From: Clostridiales bacterium
GTDB taxonomy: Bacteria; Bacillota; Clostridia; Saccharofermentanales; Saccharofermentanaceae
Direction of reading: 5' to 3'
Assembly: GCA_017615755.1 (NCBI GenBank)
Contig: JAFZZM010000001.1
Location: 94,337 to 158,336, forward strand
Length of the DNA stretch: 64,000 nucleotides
Shown here: positions 18,849 to 26,358 of the stretch, one piece after another
Layout: each line of letters opens with the position of its first letter
How positions within the stretch are numbered: position 1 is the stretch's first letter
The notes under the pieces: generated by a model
Told to the model about the DNA's origin: nothing
The model's database searches: none
Seen by the model: the letters and a program-made list of their open reading frames with translations, nothing else
Translations under genes and position numbers: made by a program

Positions 18849-19646
18849 CTACAAGAACAGTTCTTCCATCATTTTTCTTATCTCGATCATGTTAAGAACA
18901 GCGCCGTCTCCTTCAAATGTCGTGATAAGATTTTTCCCGGTATAGATGCCGTTGCGGCGGTATTCATCGATCTTGATCAGGGTCTTCCTTCTGTAATCTG
19001 CATCATCCATATACCCGAAATGCTCATGATATACGACTCTTTTTCTTTTCTTATCCCAGATCGTAAAATCCGGCGCAACGGTCTTTCCGTCATCCAAGAG
19101 AAGTACCTGTTCGTATCGGTATGGAATGCCAAGATCGAGATATTGATCCGCAAACAAGACTTCCGATTTCGAACGTACCATATCACCTTTTCTTGTCAGG
19201 TAGATCTTCTTTTCGGGCATGTAGTCACTCTGCTTGAATTGTTGCTGTTCCCAGAGCGTCGCAAGAATATCCTCTGGAAGCAGGATCGGACTCACTAAGG
19301 CCTGCCGGGCATTGCACATCCTGGCGTAGATCTTCTCCGGGCAGGCCTTCTCCAGTTCCCGCAAATAACGCTCCACGAGCTTGAGCTCGCGTGTGGCGCA
19401 GCGAAGGAAATTGGCGGCGTAATCTTTCGTGGCGAGTGCTTTTGCCAAAGAAAGATTTTGCTTGGGGATGTATATCCTGTGGAGATTACCGTCTTTGGGG
19501 AGAGCCTGATAATACTCGTACTTTCGCGCCTGATAGGATATCTTCAAATGCCCGTCCGGACTGTCATGCGCTTGATGCCTCGCAAGCTCAATCGCCTTCT
19601 TCAATTGAGTCCTTCTCGCCGTTAACTCTTCGATCAATGTTTGCAT
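18849..19646 (-). CDS. Putative PD-(D/E)XK-fold nuclease-like protein
   Basis: A 265-residue protein. The N-terminal 110 residues are helical and charged. The C-terminal part has RSKSEVLFA (Glu162), then APDFTIWD (Asp193) and VVYHEHFGYMDD (Glu208), the order expected for a restriction-endonuclease-like active site, with His in place of the usual final Lys. Such stand-alone proteins are common in Clostridia and are usually left hypothetical. AGGAGG precedes the ATG at 19646 by five bases. No methylase or helicase neighbours are present, so a defence role is only speculative. Confidence 0.55.
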   Translation of the reverse strand: MQTLIEELTARRTQLKKAIELARHQAHDSPDGHLKISYQARKYEYYQALPKDGNLHRIYIPKQNLSLAKALATKDYAANFLRCATRELKLVERYLRELEKACPEKIYARMCNARQALVSPILLPEDILATLWEQQQFKQSDYMPEKKIYLTRKGDMVRSKSEVLFADQYLDLGIPYRYEQVLLLDDGKTVAPDFTIWDKKRKRVVYHEHFGYMDDADYRRKTLIKIDEYRRNGIYTGKNLITTFEGDGAVLNMIEIRKMMEELFL

Positions 19647-20306
19647 ATAAGCCTCCTGCTGAGGACCGGCTCCAGCGGCTTCATATCACAAATCATAATC
19701 AAAGAGCGGGATCCGTTTCGGATTCGCTAACATATCATAGGCAGTAAGCCTGGTCCTTTTTTCTTATCCTACTACCTTGTATATAGAAGAGTCTATATGA
19801 TATAAGCACAATTTTTCATTATCTTGAGAAATCACCACGCCGATTCTCCATTTTCGTTTTTGGGCGTGGGCGATTTTCTGTTCCCTACCACGCCGATTCT
19901 CCATTTTCGTTTTTGGGCGTGGGCGATTTTCTGTTCCCTACCACGCCAATCTTTCATTTTTGCTTTTTGGCGTGGGTGCCTCCCCGATTCCTACCACGCC
20001 GATTCTCCATTTTCGGTTTTTGGCGTGGGTGATTTTCTGTTCCCTACCACGCCAATCTTTCGTTTTTGCTTTTTGGCGTGGGTGCCTCCCCGATTCCTAC
20101 CACGCCAATCTTTCGTTTTTGCTTTTTGGCGTGGGTGCCTCCCCGATTCCTACCACGCCGATTTCCCATTTTCGCATTTTGGCGTGCTCGCCTTCCCCCC
20201 GCCTCCCCAAAAAGCACCCGCCCCGCGCCCAAAATACGCGTTTAATGATTGTTTAATAATTCCCGATGTAAGATAAAGTCACAAAACGAGAAAAGGCGGG
20301 AGAAAG
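19647..20306. other. 660-base intergenic region holding a tandem hairpin array
   Basis: Apart from the array (19835-20187, described separately), this region contains an AAAAGCAC word (20210-20217) and AT-rich sequence upstream of the permease gene. A possible -10 (TAAGAT, about 20269-20274) lies before the permease start, but no convincing -35 accompanies it. An open frame across the array is compositional (Phe, Pro, Trp-rich) and is not a gene. Confidence 0.55.
19835..20187. repeat. Seven tandem 53-bp repeats, each a CCACGCC...GGCGTGG hairpin
   Basis: CCACGCC begins at 19835, 19888, 19941, 19994, 20047, 20100 and 20153, an exact 53-base period. Each unit pairs CCACGCC(AA) with (TT)GGCGTGG across a T-rich loop of about 19-25 bases, followed by a C/T-rich spacer. 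Two subtypes alternate: one with GATTCTCCATTTTCG in the loop and one with AATCTTTCGTTTTTGC. The order is A A B A B B and a diverged last unit. The period is not a multiple of three, so it does not encode a repeat protein. Confidence 0.9.
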
Positions 20307-22673
20307 ATGTTTCTACGTATACTGAAAAAAGAATTAAAGAAGAAAAAGGCCATGAACCTGATCGTGCTGCTTTTCATCACACTGGCAGCGATGTTCGTAG
20401 GATGCGGCCTGAATAACGTGATCACCGTCATGAACGGCACGAGCTACTATCTCGAGAAGGCCGGCGTCGGCGATTTCGTAATCATCACAAGAGGTCCCAA
20501 CAGCCTCGGCGCCCTCGACGAGATGCTGGCAACAGAGCCGTCCATCACGGACTATCGTTTGGACACTGTCATTTACGGCTCCCAGGATTCCCTGAGAAAA
20601 GGCGACGGCAGCAAGATCGAAACACGCAACGTGCTTCTGATGCAGGATTACTCCGCCTCCACTTTCCATTTCTTCGATAAGAATAATGAGACGCCGGCAG
20701 CTCTTGAGCCGGGCCACTGCTATGTTACCGGCAGCTTCCTGAAAAGCAACGACATGAAAGTCGGCGATATCCTCGAGATCACACAGAACGACGTAAGCAC
20801 CCGCCTCATCATTGACGGCAAGGTCAAGGACGCACTTCTGGGCTCCGATTTCATGGGCAACACCCGAATCCTGATGCACTCGGACGACTTCAACAAGTTT
20901 GCCTCCATCGATGAGATCAAAGAAGAATACTCCGGCCAGGTCTGCTGCATCGATACGAACGACGTAGATGCCGTACAGGAAGCCTCTGCGAATTGTTCCT
21001 CTAACATCTCCTTCGCAAAACCAAGCTCCATTATCTCCTTATGTTATGTGATGGACATGATCGTCGCTTTTGTCGTACTGATCCTTTCGGTCTGCCTGAT
21101 CATCCTCTCCTTCGTAGTCCTGAAGGTTTCCCTCTCCTTCACCATCTCGAAAGAATATAGAGAGATCGGCGTCATGAAAGCCATCGGTATTAAGAATAAC
21201 AAGATCCGTTCTCTTTACCTTACAAAATATCTCGGCCTCGCCATCCTCGGCTCGTTCATCGGCTTCTTCCTGAGCATCCCGCTCAACAAGCTCCTGCTCT
21301 CTTCCGTAACAGAGAACATGGTACTGGGTAACAGCTTCGGTCTTCTGATCAACGCCATCGGTGCTTTGATCGTCGTTATCACCATCGTTCTTCTGGCTTA
21401 CATGGCCACAAGGATCGTCAAGAAAGCAACTCCGGTCGATGCCATCCGCACAGGCCAAAGCGGCGAGCGTTACAACAAAAAGAGCAAACTCCACCTCAGC
21501 CGCTCCAAAAGAAGCGCAAGTGCTTTTCTTGCGGTAAACGATACAGTAAGCAGCCCGAAGCGGTACATCTCGATCATCATTGCATTTACTCTCTGCATGC
21601 TCTTCGTACTCATGCTGGTCAACACCACAAACACGATGCAAAGTGAAAAGCTGATCAATCTGTTCGCAACAAAGAGCGACCTTTATATCGACAGTGTTTC
21701 CGAATCCATGAAAGTCATGGCAATGACTGACGAGAATAAGGCAGCCTACTTTGACGGAATGGAAGCAAAGCTTACCGAGCTTGGTATCCCGGGTCATGTC
21801 TCCCAGGAGCAGCAGTACACCTACACCGTCGAAATAAACGGCAAAGTGAACAGAATCGTCTGCGAGTATGGTTACCGTACAAGATTTGAAGATACGGCAA
21901 TTACAGAAGGAACTCTGCCGCAGAACAAAAACGAGGTTGCCATCGGAACGATCCTTTCCGACAAGCTCGACTTAAAGATCGGTGACTCCATCATGATCGA
22001 TTTCGGAACCGAAAAGCTCAACTGCATCATCACGGGACGTTACCAGTCCTTCAACCAGGTAGGCGAGGTCATCAGACTGCACCCGGACGCACCGGTAAGC
22101 AAGAACTACATGTCCTCCCTGATGGGCTTCCAGATCGACTTTAACGACAACCCGAGTGCGAAGGTCATCGAGGAAAGAAAAGACATCATCAAGGCGAACT
22201 TCATCCACGATAAGGTTGAGAATGCTGCCGAGTATGTCGCCTCCTGCATCAACGTAGTACCTACGATGATAGCGGTACAGTACCTGCTCCTGGCCATCAC
22301 GATCCTCATCGTCATCCTGGTGACCATCCTGATGGAAGTCTCCTTCATATCCGACGAGAAGAGCCAGATCGCACTTCTGAAAGCCATCGGTTTCAAGAAC
22401 GGCAAGATCTACCGCTGGCACGTACTCCGATTCGGCATCGTCACACTCTTCGCCATGCTCCTGTCGGCAGCGCTTTCGATACCGATGACGAAACTCTGCA
22501 TCACACCGATCTTCGGCATGATGGGCGCAAACAATATCAAGTACGCGATCGACCCGCTTCAAATCTTCCTGATCTACCCGGCCATCATCATCGTAACCAC
22601 CCTGATCGTCGCATTCTTCACATCGCTCTCGAGCAAGAGCATCAAGTCCAGCGACACCGCAAACATTGAATAA
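20307..22673 (+). CDS. FtsX-type ABC transporter permease
   Basis: A 788-residue permease with two FtsX-like modules. TM1 lies at about 15-38, a large extracytoplasmic domain follows, then three helices between about 250 and 375, a cytoplasmic link, TM at about 415-437, a second outer domain, and three C-terminal helices from about 650 to the end. KEYREIGVMKAIGIKNNKI and EKSQIALLKAIGFKNGKI are the two coupling-helix segments. GGGAG lies before the ATG at 20307. The ATPase gene follows 32 bases later. Such pairs serve in lipid or peptide extrusion or envelope remodelling; the substrate is unknown. Confidence 0.85.
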   Translation: MFLRILKKELKKKKAMNLIVLLFITLAAMFVGCGLNNVITVMNGTSYYLEKAGVGDFVIITRGPNSLGALDEMLATEPSITDYRLDTVIYGSQDSLRKGDGSKIETRNVLLMQDYSASTFHFFDKNNETPAALEPGHCYVTGSFLKSNDMKVGDILEITQNDVSTRLIIDGKVKDALLGSDFMGNTRILMHSDDFNKFASIDEIKEEYSGQVCCIDTNDVDAVQEASANCSSNISFAKPSSIISLCYVMDMIVAFVVLILSVCLIILSFVVLKVSLSFTISKEYREIGVMKAIGIKNNKIRSLYLTKYLGLAILGSFIGFFLSIPLNKLLLSSVTENMVLGNSFGLLINAIGALIVVITIVLLAYMATRIVKKATPVDAIRTGQSGERYNKKSKLHLSRSKRSASAFLAVNDTVSSPKRYISIIIAFTLCMLFVLMLVNTTNTMQSEKLINLFATKSDLYIDSVSESMKVMAMTDENKAAYFDGMEAKLTELGIPGHVSQEQQYTYTVEINGKVNRIVCEYGYRTRFEDTAITEGTLPQNKNEVAIGTILSDKLDLKIGDSIMIDFGTEKLNCIITGRYQSFNQVGEVIRLHPDAPVSKNYMSSLMGFQIDFNDNPSAKVIEERKDIIKANFIHDKVENAAEYVASCINVVPTMIAVQYLLLAITILIVILVTILMEVSFISDEKSQIALLKAIGFKNGKIYRWHVLRFGIVTLFAMLLSAALSIPMTKLCITPIFGMMGANNIKYAIDPLQIFLIYPAIIIVTTLIVAFFTSLSSKSIKSSDTANIE

Positions 22674-22705
22674 GAAACACAACAAAAACCACGGAGGAAA
22701 CAAAC

Positions 22706-23464
22706 ATGACTAAGTTAATTGAAATCAAGGATCTCTGCAAAACATACGTAATCGAGAAGCGCCAGAACAACGTTCTGAAGAATGTATCTTTCGACATCGA
22801 AGAAGGCGAAATGGTCGGCATCATGGGCCCGTCCGGCTCCGGCAAAAGCACTCTCCTCTACGCTGTTTCCGGTATGGACAAGCCGACTTCCGGTCAGGTC
22901 AAGCTCGATGGCAAGGATATCTCGAATCTTTCTGAAAAAGAACTTGCTTCTGTCCGTCTCAACGACATGGGTTTCATCTTCCAGCAGATGTTCATGATGA
23001 AGAACCTGACGATCATGGATAACATCCTTCTGCCGGCAGTGGAATGTGAAAAGAGCGATGAAAGCAGAAAAGAAAAAGTAGCCCGCTGTGAGTCCCTGAT
23101 GCGCAAGCTCGGCATCATCGAGATCGCAGACAACGACATCAACGAAGTATCCGGTGGTCAGCTGCAGCGTGCCTGCATCTGCAGAAGCATGGTAAACGAT
23201 CCGAAGATCCTTTTCGCAGACGAACCGACAGGTGCTTTGAACCGCCAGTCCTCCGCCGAGGTCATGGATGAGATCTGCAAACTCAACGAAGAGGGTACCA
23301 CTATCCTGATGGTCACCCACGATGCAAAAGTAGCTTCCCGCTGCTCCCGCGTTCTGTACATCGCAGACGGCAATATCCGCAGCGAATACAGAACACCGAA
23401 GGGCTTGTCCGATCGTGACAGAGAAAGAGCCCTTAACAACTGGCTGATGGATCTGGGTTGGTGA
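22706..23464 (+). CDS. MacB/LolD-type ABC transporter ATPase
   Basis: A 252-residue ATPase with Walker A GPSGSGKST, Q-loop FQQMFMMKNLT, signature VSGGQLQRACICRS, Walker [13 protein letters not shown] and H-loop MVTHDAK. It drives the FtsX-type permease encoded just upstream; GGAGG precedes the ATG by eight bases. Residue Asn at the end of the Walker B DEPTGALN box replaces the common Asp, a frequent variant in Bce-type proteins. The last 30 residues form a short basic extension. A strong terminator follows. Confidence 0.9.
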   Translation: MTKLIEIKDLCKTYVIEKRQNNVLKNVSFDIEEGEMVGIMGPSGSGKSTLLYAVSGMDKPTSGQVKLDGKDISNLSEKELASVRLNDMGFIFQQMFMMKNLTIMDNILLPAVECEKSDESRKEKVARCESLMRKLGIIEIADNDINEVSGGQLQRACICRSMVNDPKILFADEPTGALNRQSSAEVMDEICKLNEEGTTILMVTHDAKVASRCSRVLYIADGNIRSEYRTPKGLSDRDRERALNNWLMDLGW

Positions 23465-23501
23465 TCCAATCTGATTTATCACACATATATACCCTTCAAA
23501 C

Positions 23502-23539
23502 AGAAATACCCTCCCGGGTTTACCGGAGAGGGTATTTCT
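23502..23539 (+). terminator. Intrinsic terminator of the FtsX-type ABC operon
   Basis: AGAAATACCCTC (23502-23513) pairs perfectly with GAGGGTATTTCT (23528-23539), followed by TTTGGGTTT. It may work on both strands and also ends the convergent secreted protein gene. Confidence 0.8.
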
Positions 23540-23625
23540 TTGGGTTTACGTTTCTTTGTTCAGTGTCGAATCGCGCTACGACGCGCACCCCGCCGGATAG
23601 CCGGCCGGGCCGAAGCCGTAACAAC

Positions 23626-25248
23626 TCAGACGCCGCGGTTGATGCCGTATGTGCGGCAGATATTGGCGAACTCATCAGACTGTGCGAAAGCGTAAAGTAC
23701 GGATCCGCGGTCAGTACCATTAGCCAGTGCAGTCATCCAGTAGTTGAAGCCGTTTACTTCCGGTTCTCTTCCCATGAATGTGGTGTAGAGACGACGGATG
23801 TATTCGCCATCGGAGAAACGGTAATTGTTGAATTCCTCAGAAGCGAAGAACTGCTGTGCAGCGGAGAAACCGGACTGCTCGAGGTTCGTCAGGGCAAGAC
23901 CCCAGTACTGAAGACCACCTTCCTCCGGAGCTCTGCCGAGGCAGCAGGTGTAAAGACGCGTCGCGAATGCTTTTGCATTACGGGAAACGATCTTCGACTT
24001 GTGTGCTACGGCACCGGATTTAACGCCGTATGTCGCGCAGATATCACACCACTCTTCGGACTCGATGAAAGCATTCACGACATCCTTTTTCGGTGTGCCC
24101 TTCGTCAGCTGATCCATCCAGTAAGTCATACCGGTCTCGTCCGAATCACGGTCGAAGAAGGTGTGGTAGAGTGTCTCGAGGAACTCCTCGTTCGGGAGTT
24201 TTCTGTTCATGAATTCAGGAGCGGTCAGAAGGAAGTATCTGGCACAATCTGCACCGGTCGCACCTTCCTTGACTACCTTATCGATCCAGAACTGCTTTCC
24301 TTCCGGCTCGGAATCACGGCCCAGCGCCACCTTATACAGACGCTCGACGAAATCACCGAAAGACGGATCGTTCGGAGACGGTGTCGGGTCAGAAGGTGTC
24401 GGGAACGGAGAACCGGTTCCGTCGGAGCTGACACGTACACTGGCATCTACATTGAACATGTAGATCTTGTTATTGGCTACCATGTGGTAGTAGACTTTGC
24501 CGTTTGCTTCACTTCTCGATCCCTGTTCGAAAGTCTGCTTGATCAGCGGGACGTTCGTGATATCCAGGAAAGTGATCGCATTGCTCTCCACTTTCAGGCT
24601 GCAGAGCGCCGCGCACTTACTTACATCGATGTACTTGATCCGGTTGGAAGAACAGTCCAGACTCTCGAGCTTTGTGTTCTGGCAAACATCCAGACTCGGC
24701 AGCTGGTTATTGAAGCAGACCACCATGCGAAGCTTCGGATTGTGGCTGATATCCAGGGACGTAAGATTATTGTTGTTGATATAGAGTATCTCCAGGTTGG
24801 CATTATAGCGAAGCTCTACGTTTGTGATCGAATTGTCGTTTACGACCAGATTTCTGAGGTTACAGAAATACTGGATACCGGAAAGATTCGTGATCCCTTT
24901 CTTCGGACAAAGGATCTCCGTGACTGCTTCGATCTCGTCCTGCGTCAGGTATCCGTTTCTGTTCGTATCGAAACGGAAAACGTACTCGCGGAACATCGCG
25001 TCCGGGAAGTTACCGTCGTTGATCGGCATGCCTTCCGGTGTCGGCGTCGCCGAGATCGACGGCGTCAAGGTCGGATCCGGATCACGGACCGGTTTCGCCT
25101 CTGCCCGTACCTCGATCGTGCGGTTTTCCACAGAAACATCCCCTGCCACAGGGATATCTGCACGCCCGATCTTAGAAGCGGCAGCCGGGATCAGCACAAC
25201 GGAGAGGATCACCGTAAAGATCGTGGCCAACTTACTTCTCAAATTCAT
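23626..25248 (-). CDS. Secreted leucine-rich-repeat protein with DUF4214 repeats
   Basis: A 540-residue exported protein. The signal peptide (about 1-29) is followed by a Pro/Thr linker, an EF-hand-like DTNRNGYLTQDE loop (about residue 95), leucine-rich repeats of the LxxLxV/xNN type (about 110-210), a second Pro/Ser linker, and from about 300 several DUF4214 units with the GREPE..YW and F..S.EF patterns. DUF4214 is linked to S-layer or secreted surface proteins. The C-terminal 190 residues closely resemble those of the protein at 29.6-32.1 kb. The start chosen (25248) has GGAAGGTG upstream; the longer frame begins inside the terminator of the next gene. Confidence 0.78.
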   Translation of the reverse strand: MNLRSKLATIFTVILSVVLIPAAASKIGRADIPVAGDVSVENRTIEVRAEAKPVRDPDPTLTPSISATPTPEGMPINDGNFPDAMFREYVFRFDTNRNGYLTQDEIEAVTEILCPKKGITNLSGIQYFCNLRNLVVNDNSITNVELRYNANLEILYINNNNLTSLDISHNPKLRMVVCFNNQLPSLDVCQNTKLESLDCSSNRIKYIDVSKCAALCSLKVESNAITFLDITNVPLIKQTFEQGSRSEANGKVYYHMVANNKIYMFNVDASVRVSSDGTGSPFPTPSDPTPSPNDPSFGDFVERLYKVALGRDSEPEGKQFWIDKVVKEGATGADCARYFLLTAPEFMNRKLPNEEFLETLYHTFFDRDSDETGMTYWMDQLTKGTPKKDVVNAFIESEEWCDICATYGVKSGAVAHKSKIVSRNAKAFATRLYTCCLGRAPEEGGLQYWGLALTNLEQSGFSAAQQFFASEEFNNYRFSDGEYIRRLYTTFMGREPEVNGFNYWMTALANGTDRGSVLYAFAQSDEFANICRTYGINRGV

Positions 25249-25325
25249 AACACACCTTCCTTTTCCACATAACACTTTTCTTTTATCTCTTTTTCTTTTT
25301 CCTTTTTCCTTTTGGAAACACATCT

Positions 25326-25352
25326 GCCCGAAGCCGTTCAACGGCTCCGGGA
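25326..25352 (-). terminator. Hairpin after the DUF937 gene
   Basis: CCCGAAGCCGTT (from 25327) pairs with AACGGCTCCGGG with one mismatch. On the minus strand it lies 28 bases after the DUF937 stop. The T-tract is poor. Confidence 0.45.
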
Positions 25353-25379
25353 CAGGCATTTCGTGATTCAATTTTGATA

Positions 25380-25973
25380 TTACATGAACTTCTTGAGCAT
25401 GCCCAGAAGGTCGCTGCTGTCGAATCCGGAATCGGACTTCTCATCCTCTTCCTTGTCATCGCCGCTCTTCATGAAGCTCTTGAAGAAACCACCGAGGAAA
25501 GACGAATCGTCCTTGGCTGCTTTTTCCGCTCTCTCAGCGGCTTCCTTCGCCTGGGATTCCGGAGTATCCGGCTTTGCCATGTCGGAGATGAAGCTCAGGA
25601 TCGCCGGAGCAACAGAGCTCAGAACGGAATTTGTCTGGCCGAAATTCAGACCGGACTTGGCTGCGATCTTGGAGATGAAGTCGTCCTTGTCGCCACCCAT
25701 GATCTTGCCGATGATCTTACCGCCATCGACCTCATCCGCATTCTCGATCTGCGAAGAGATAGAGTTCGTATCCTTATGCTGGGAAAGAGCACCCAGAAGT
25801 GATTTTGCACCGTCAGAAGAAGAAGCATTCTTTGTCATTGAACCGATCAAAGACGGAATTGCCGAAGTGAGCGCACTCTCTACCTGGTCCGCCGAACCAC
25901 CGGTCTTACCTGTCAACGCTGAAAGCGAAGATTCCGATGTCATATTGCTGAGAAGCATTTTTACAAGATCCAT
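25380..25973 (-). CDS. DUF937 (YidB-like) protein
   Basis: A 197-residue protein. The first 135 residues form the all-helical DUF937 domain, with the typical NFGQTNSVLSSVAPAILSFI segment before a low-complexity Glu/Lys/Ala region and a short hydrophobic, Gly/Phe-rich tail ending DLLGMLKKFM. It has no signal peptide. The ATG at 25973 has GGAAGGTG upstream. The function of the family is unknown. It lies alone between the copper operon and the secreted DUF4214 gene. Confidence 0.75.
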   Translation of the reverse strand: MDLVKMLLSNMTSESSLSALTGKTGGSADQVESALTSAIPSLIGSMTKNASSSDGAKSLLGALSQHKDTNSISSQIENADEVDGGKIIGKIMGGDKDDFISKIAAKSGLNFGQTNSVLSSVAPAILSFISDMAKPDTPESQAKEAAERAEKAAKDDSSFLGGFFKSFMKSGDDKEEDEKSDSGFDSSDLLGMLKKFM

Positions 25974-26091
25974 TAAATCACCTTCCTTACCCTCGTCCGA
26001 GATTCACCCCTTCGGAGACATATTTATCGATATTTTGATTTTATCACAAAAAGCACTTCCTTTTTATGACTGTTTTTTAAGTTTTGACTAC

Positions 26092-26132
26092 AAAAAAGAA
26101 GCACTGCAGGAACGATATTTCCGCAGTGCTTC
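26092..26132 (-). terminator. Intrinsic terminator of the copper operon
   Basis: On the minus strand the stem GAAGCACTGC/GCAGTGCTTC (26123-26132 with 26098-26107) is followed by six T residues, 17 bases after the copA stop. Confidence 0.85.
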
Positions 26133-26148
26133 CGATGGTCATGGATAC

Positions 26149-26358
26149 TTATTCCGCACCAAGATACTTGTAGTCTTTTCCTTCGATGACTTCGCGTACT
26201 TTTTCTTCGTCAAAAGCACCCTCGACTTCGACGGTTGCGATGTTCTCGTTGTGGTTCGGAATGGCAGAAGTAATGAAAGGCAGAGCCTCCAGTGCTTTTT
26301 TCACGGACGCCTCGCAATGCTCACACATCATGCCCTCGATCTTCAATGTTTTCTTCAT
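26149..26358 (-). CDS. Possible internal, in-frame start producing free CopZ-like copper chaperone
   Basis: Inside copA, in the same frame, an ATG at 26358 is preceded by AGAAAGGAAG at ribosome-binding distance. Translation from it would give a stand-alone 69-residue HMA domain with GMMCEHC and the size and shape of CopZ. In many Firmicutes copZ is a separate gene after copA. Here the two appear merged without a stop, but the ribosome binding site has remained. Independent expression is inference. Confidence 0.5.
   Translation of the reverse strand: MKKTLKIEGMMCEHCEASVKKALEALPFITSAIPNHNENIATVEVEGAFDEEKVREVIEGKDYKYLGAE

Noticed and set aside
18849..19646. Restriction-modification system
   Set aside because: A single nuclease-like protein without methylase or specificity partner is not enough.
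19835..20187. CRISPR array
   Set aside because: Repeats and spacers are not distinct; the whole 53-base unit repeats and no unique 30-40 base spacers or cas genes are present.
19824..20276. Open frame through the tandem repeats
   Set aside because: The 53-base period rotates the frame, giving a Phe/Pro/Trp-rich peptide with no stop by chance; no ribosome binding site.
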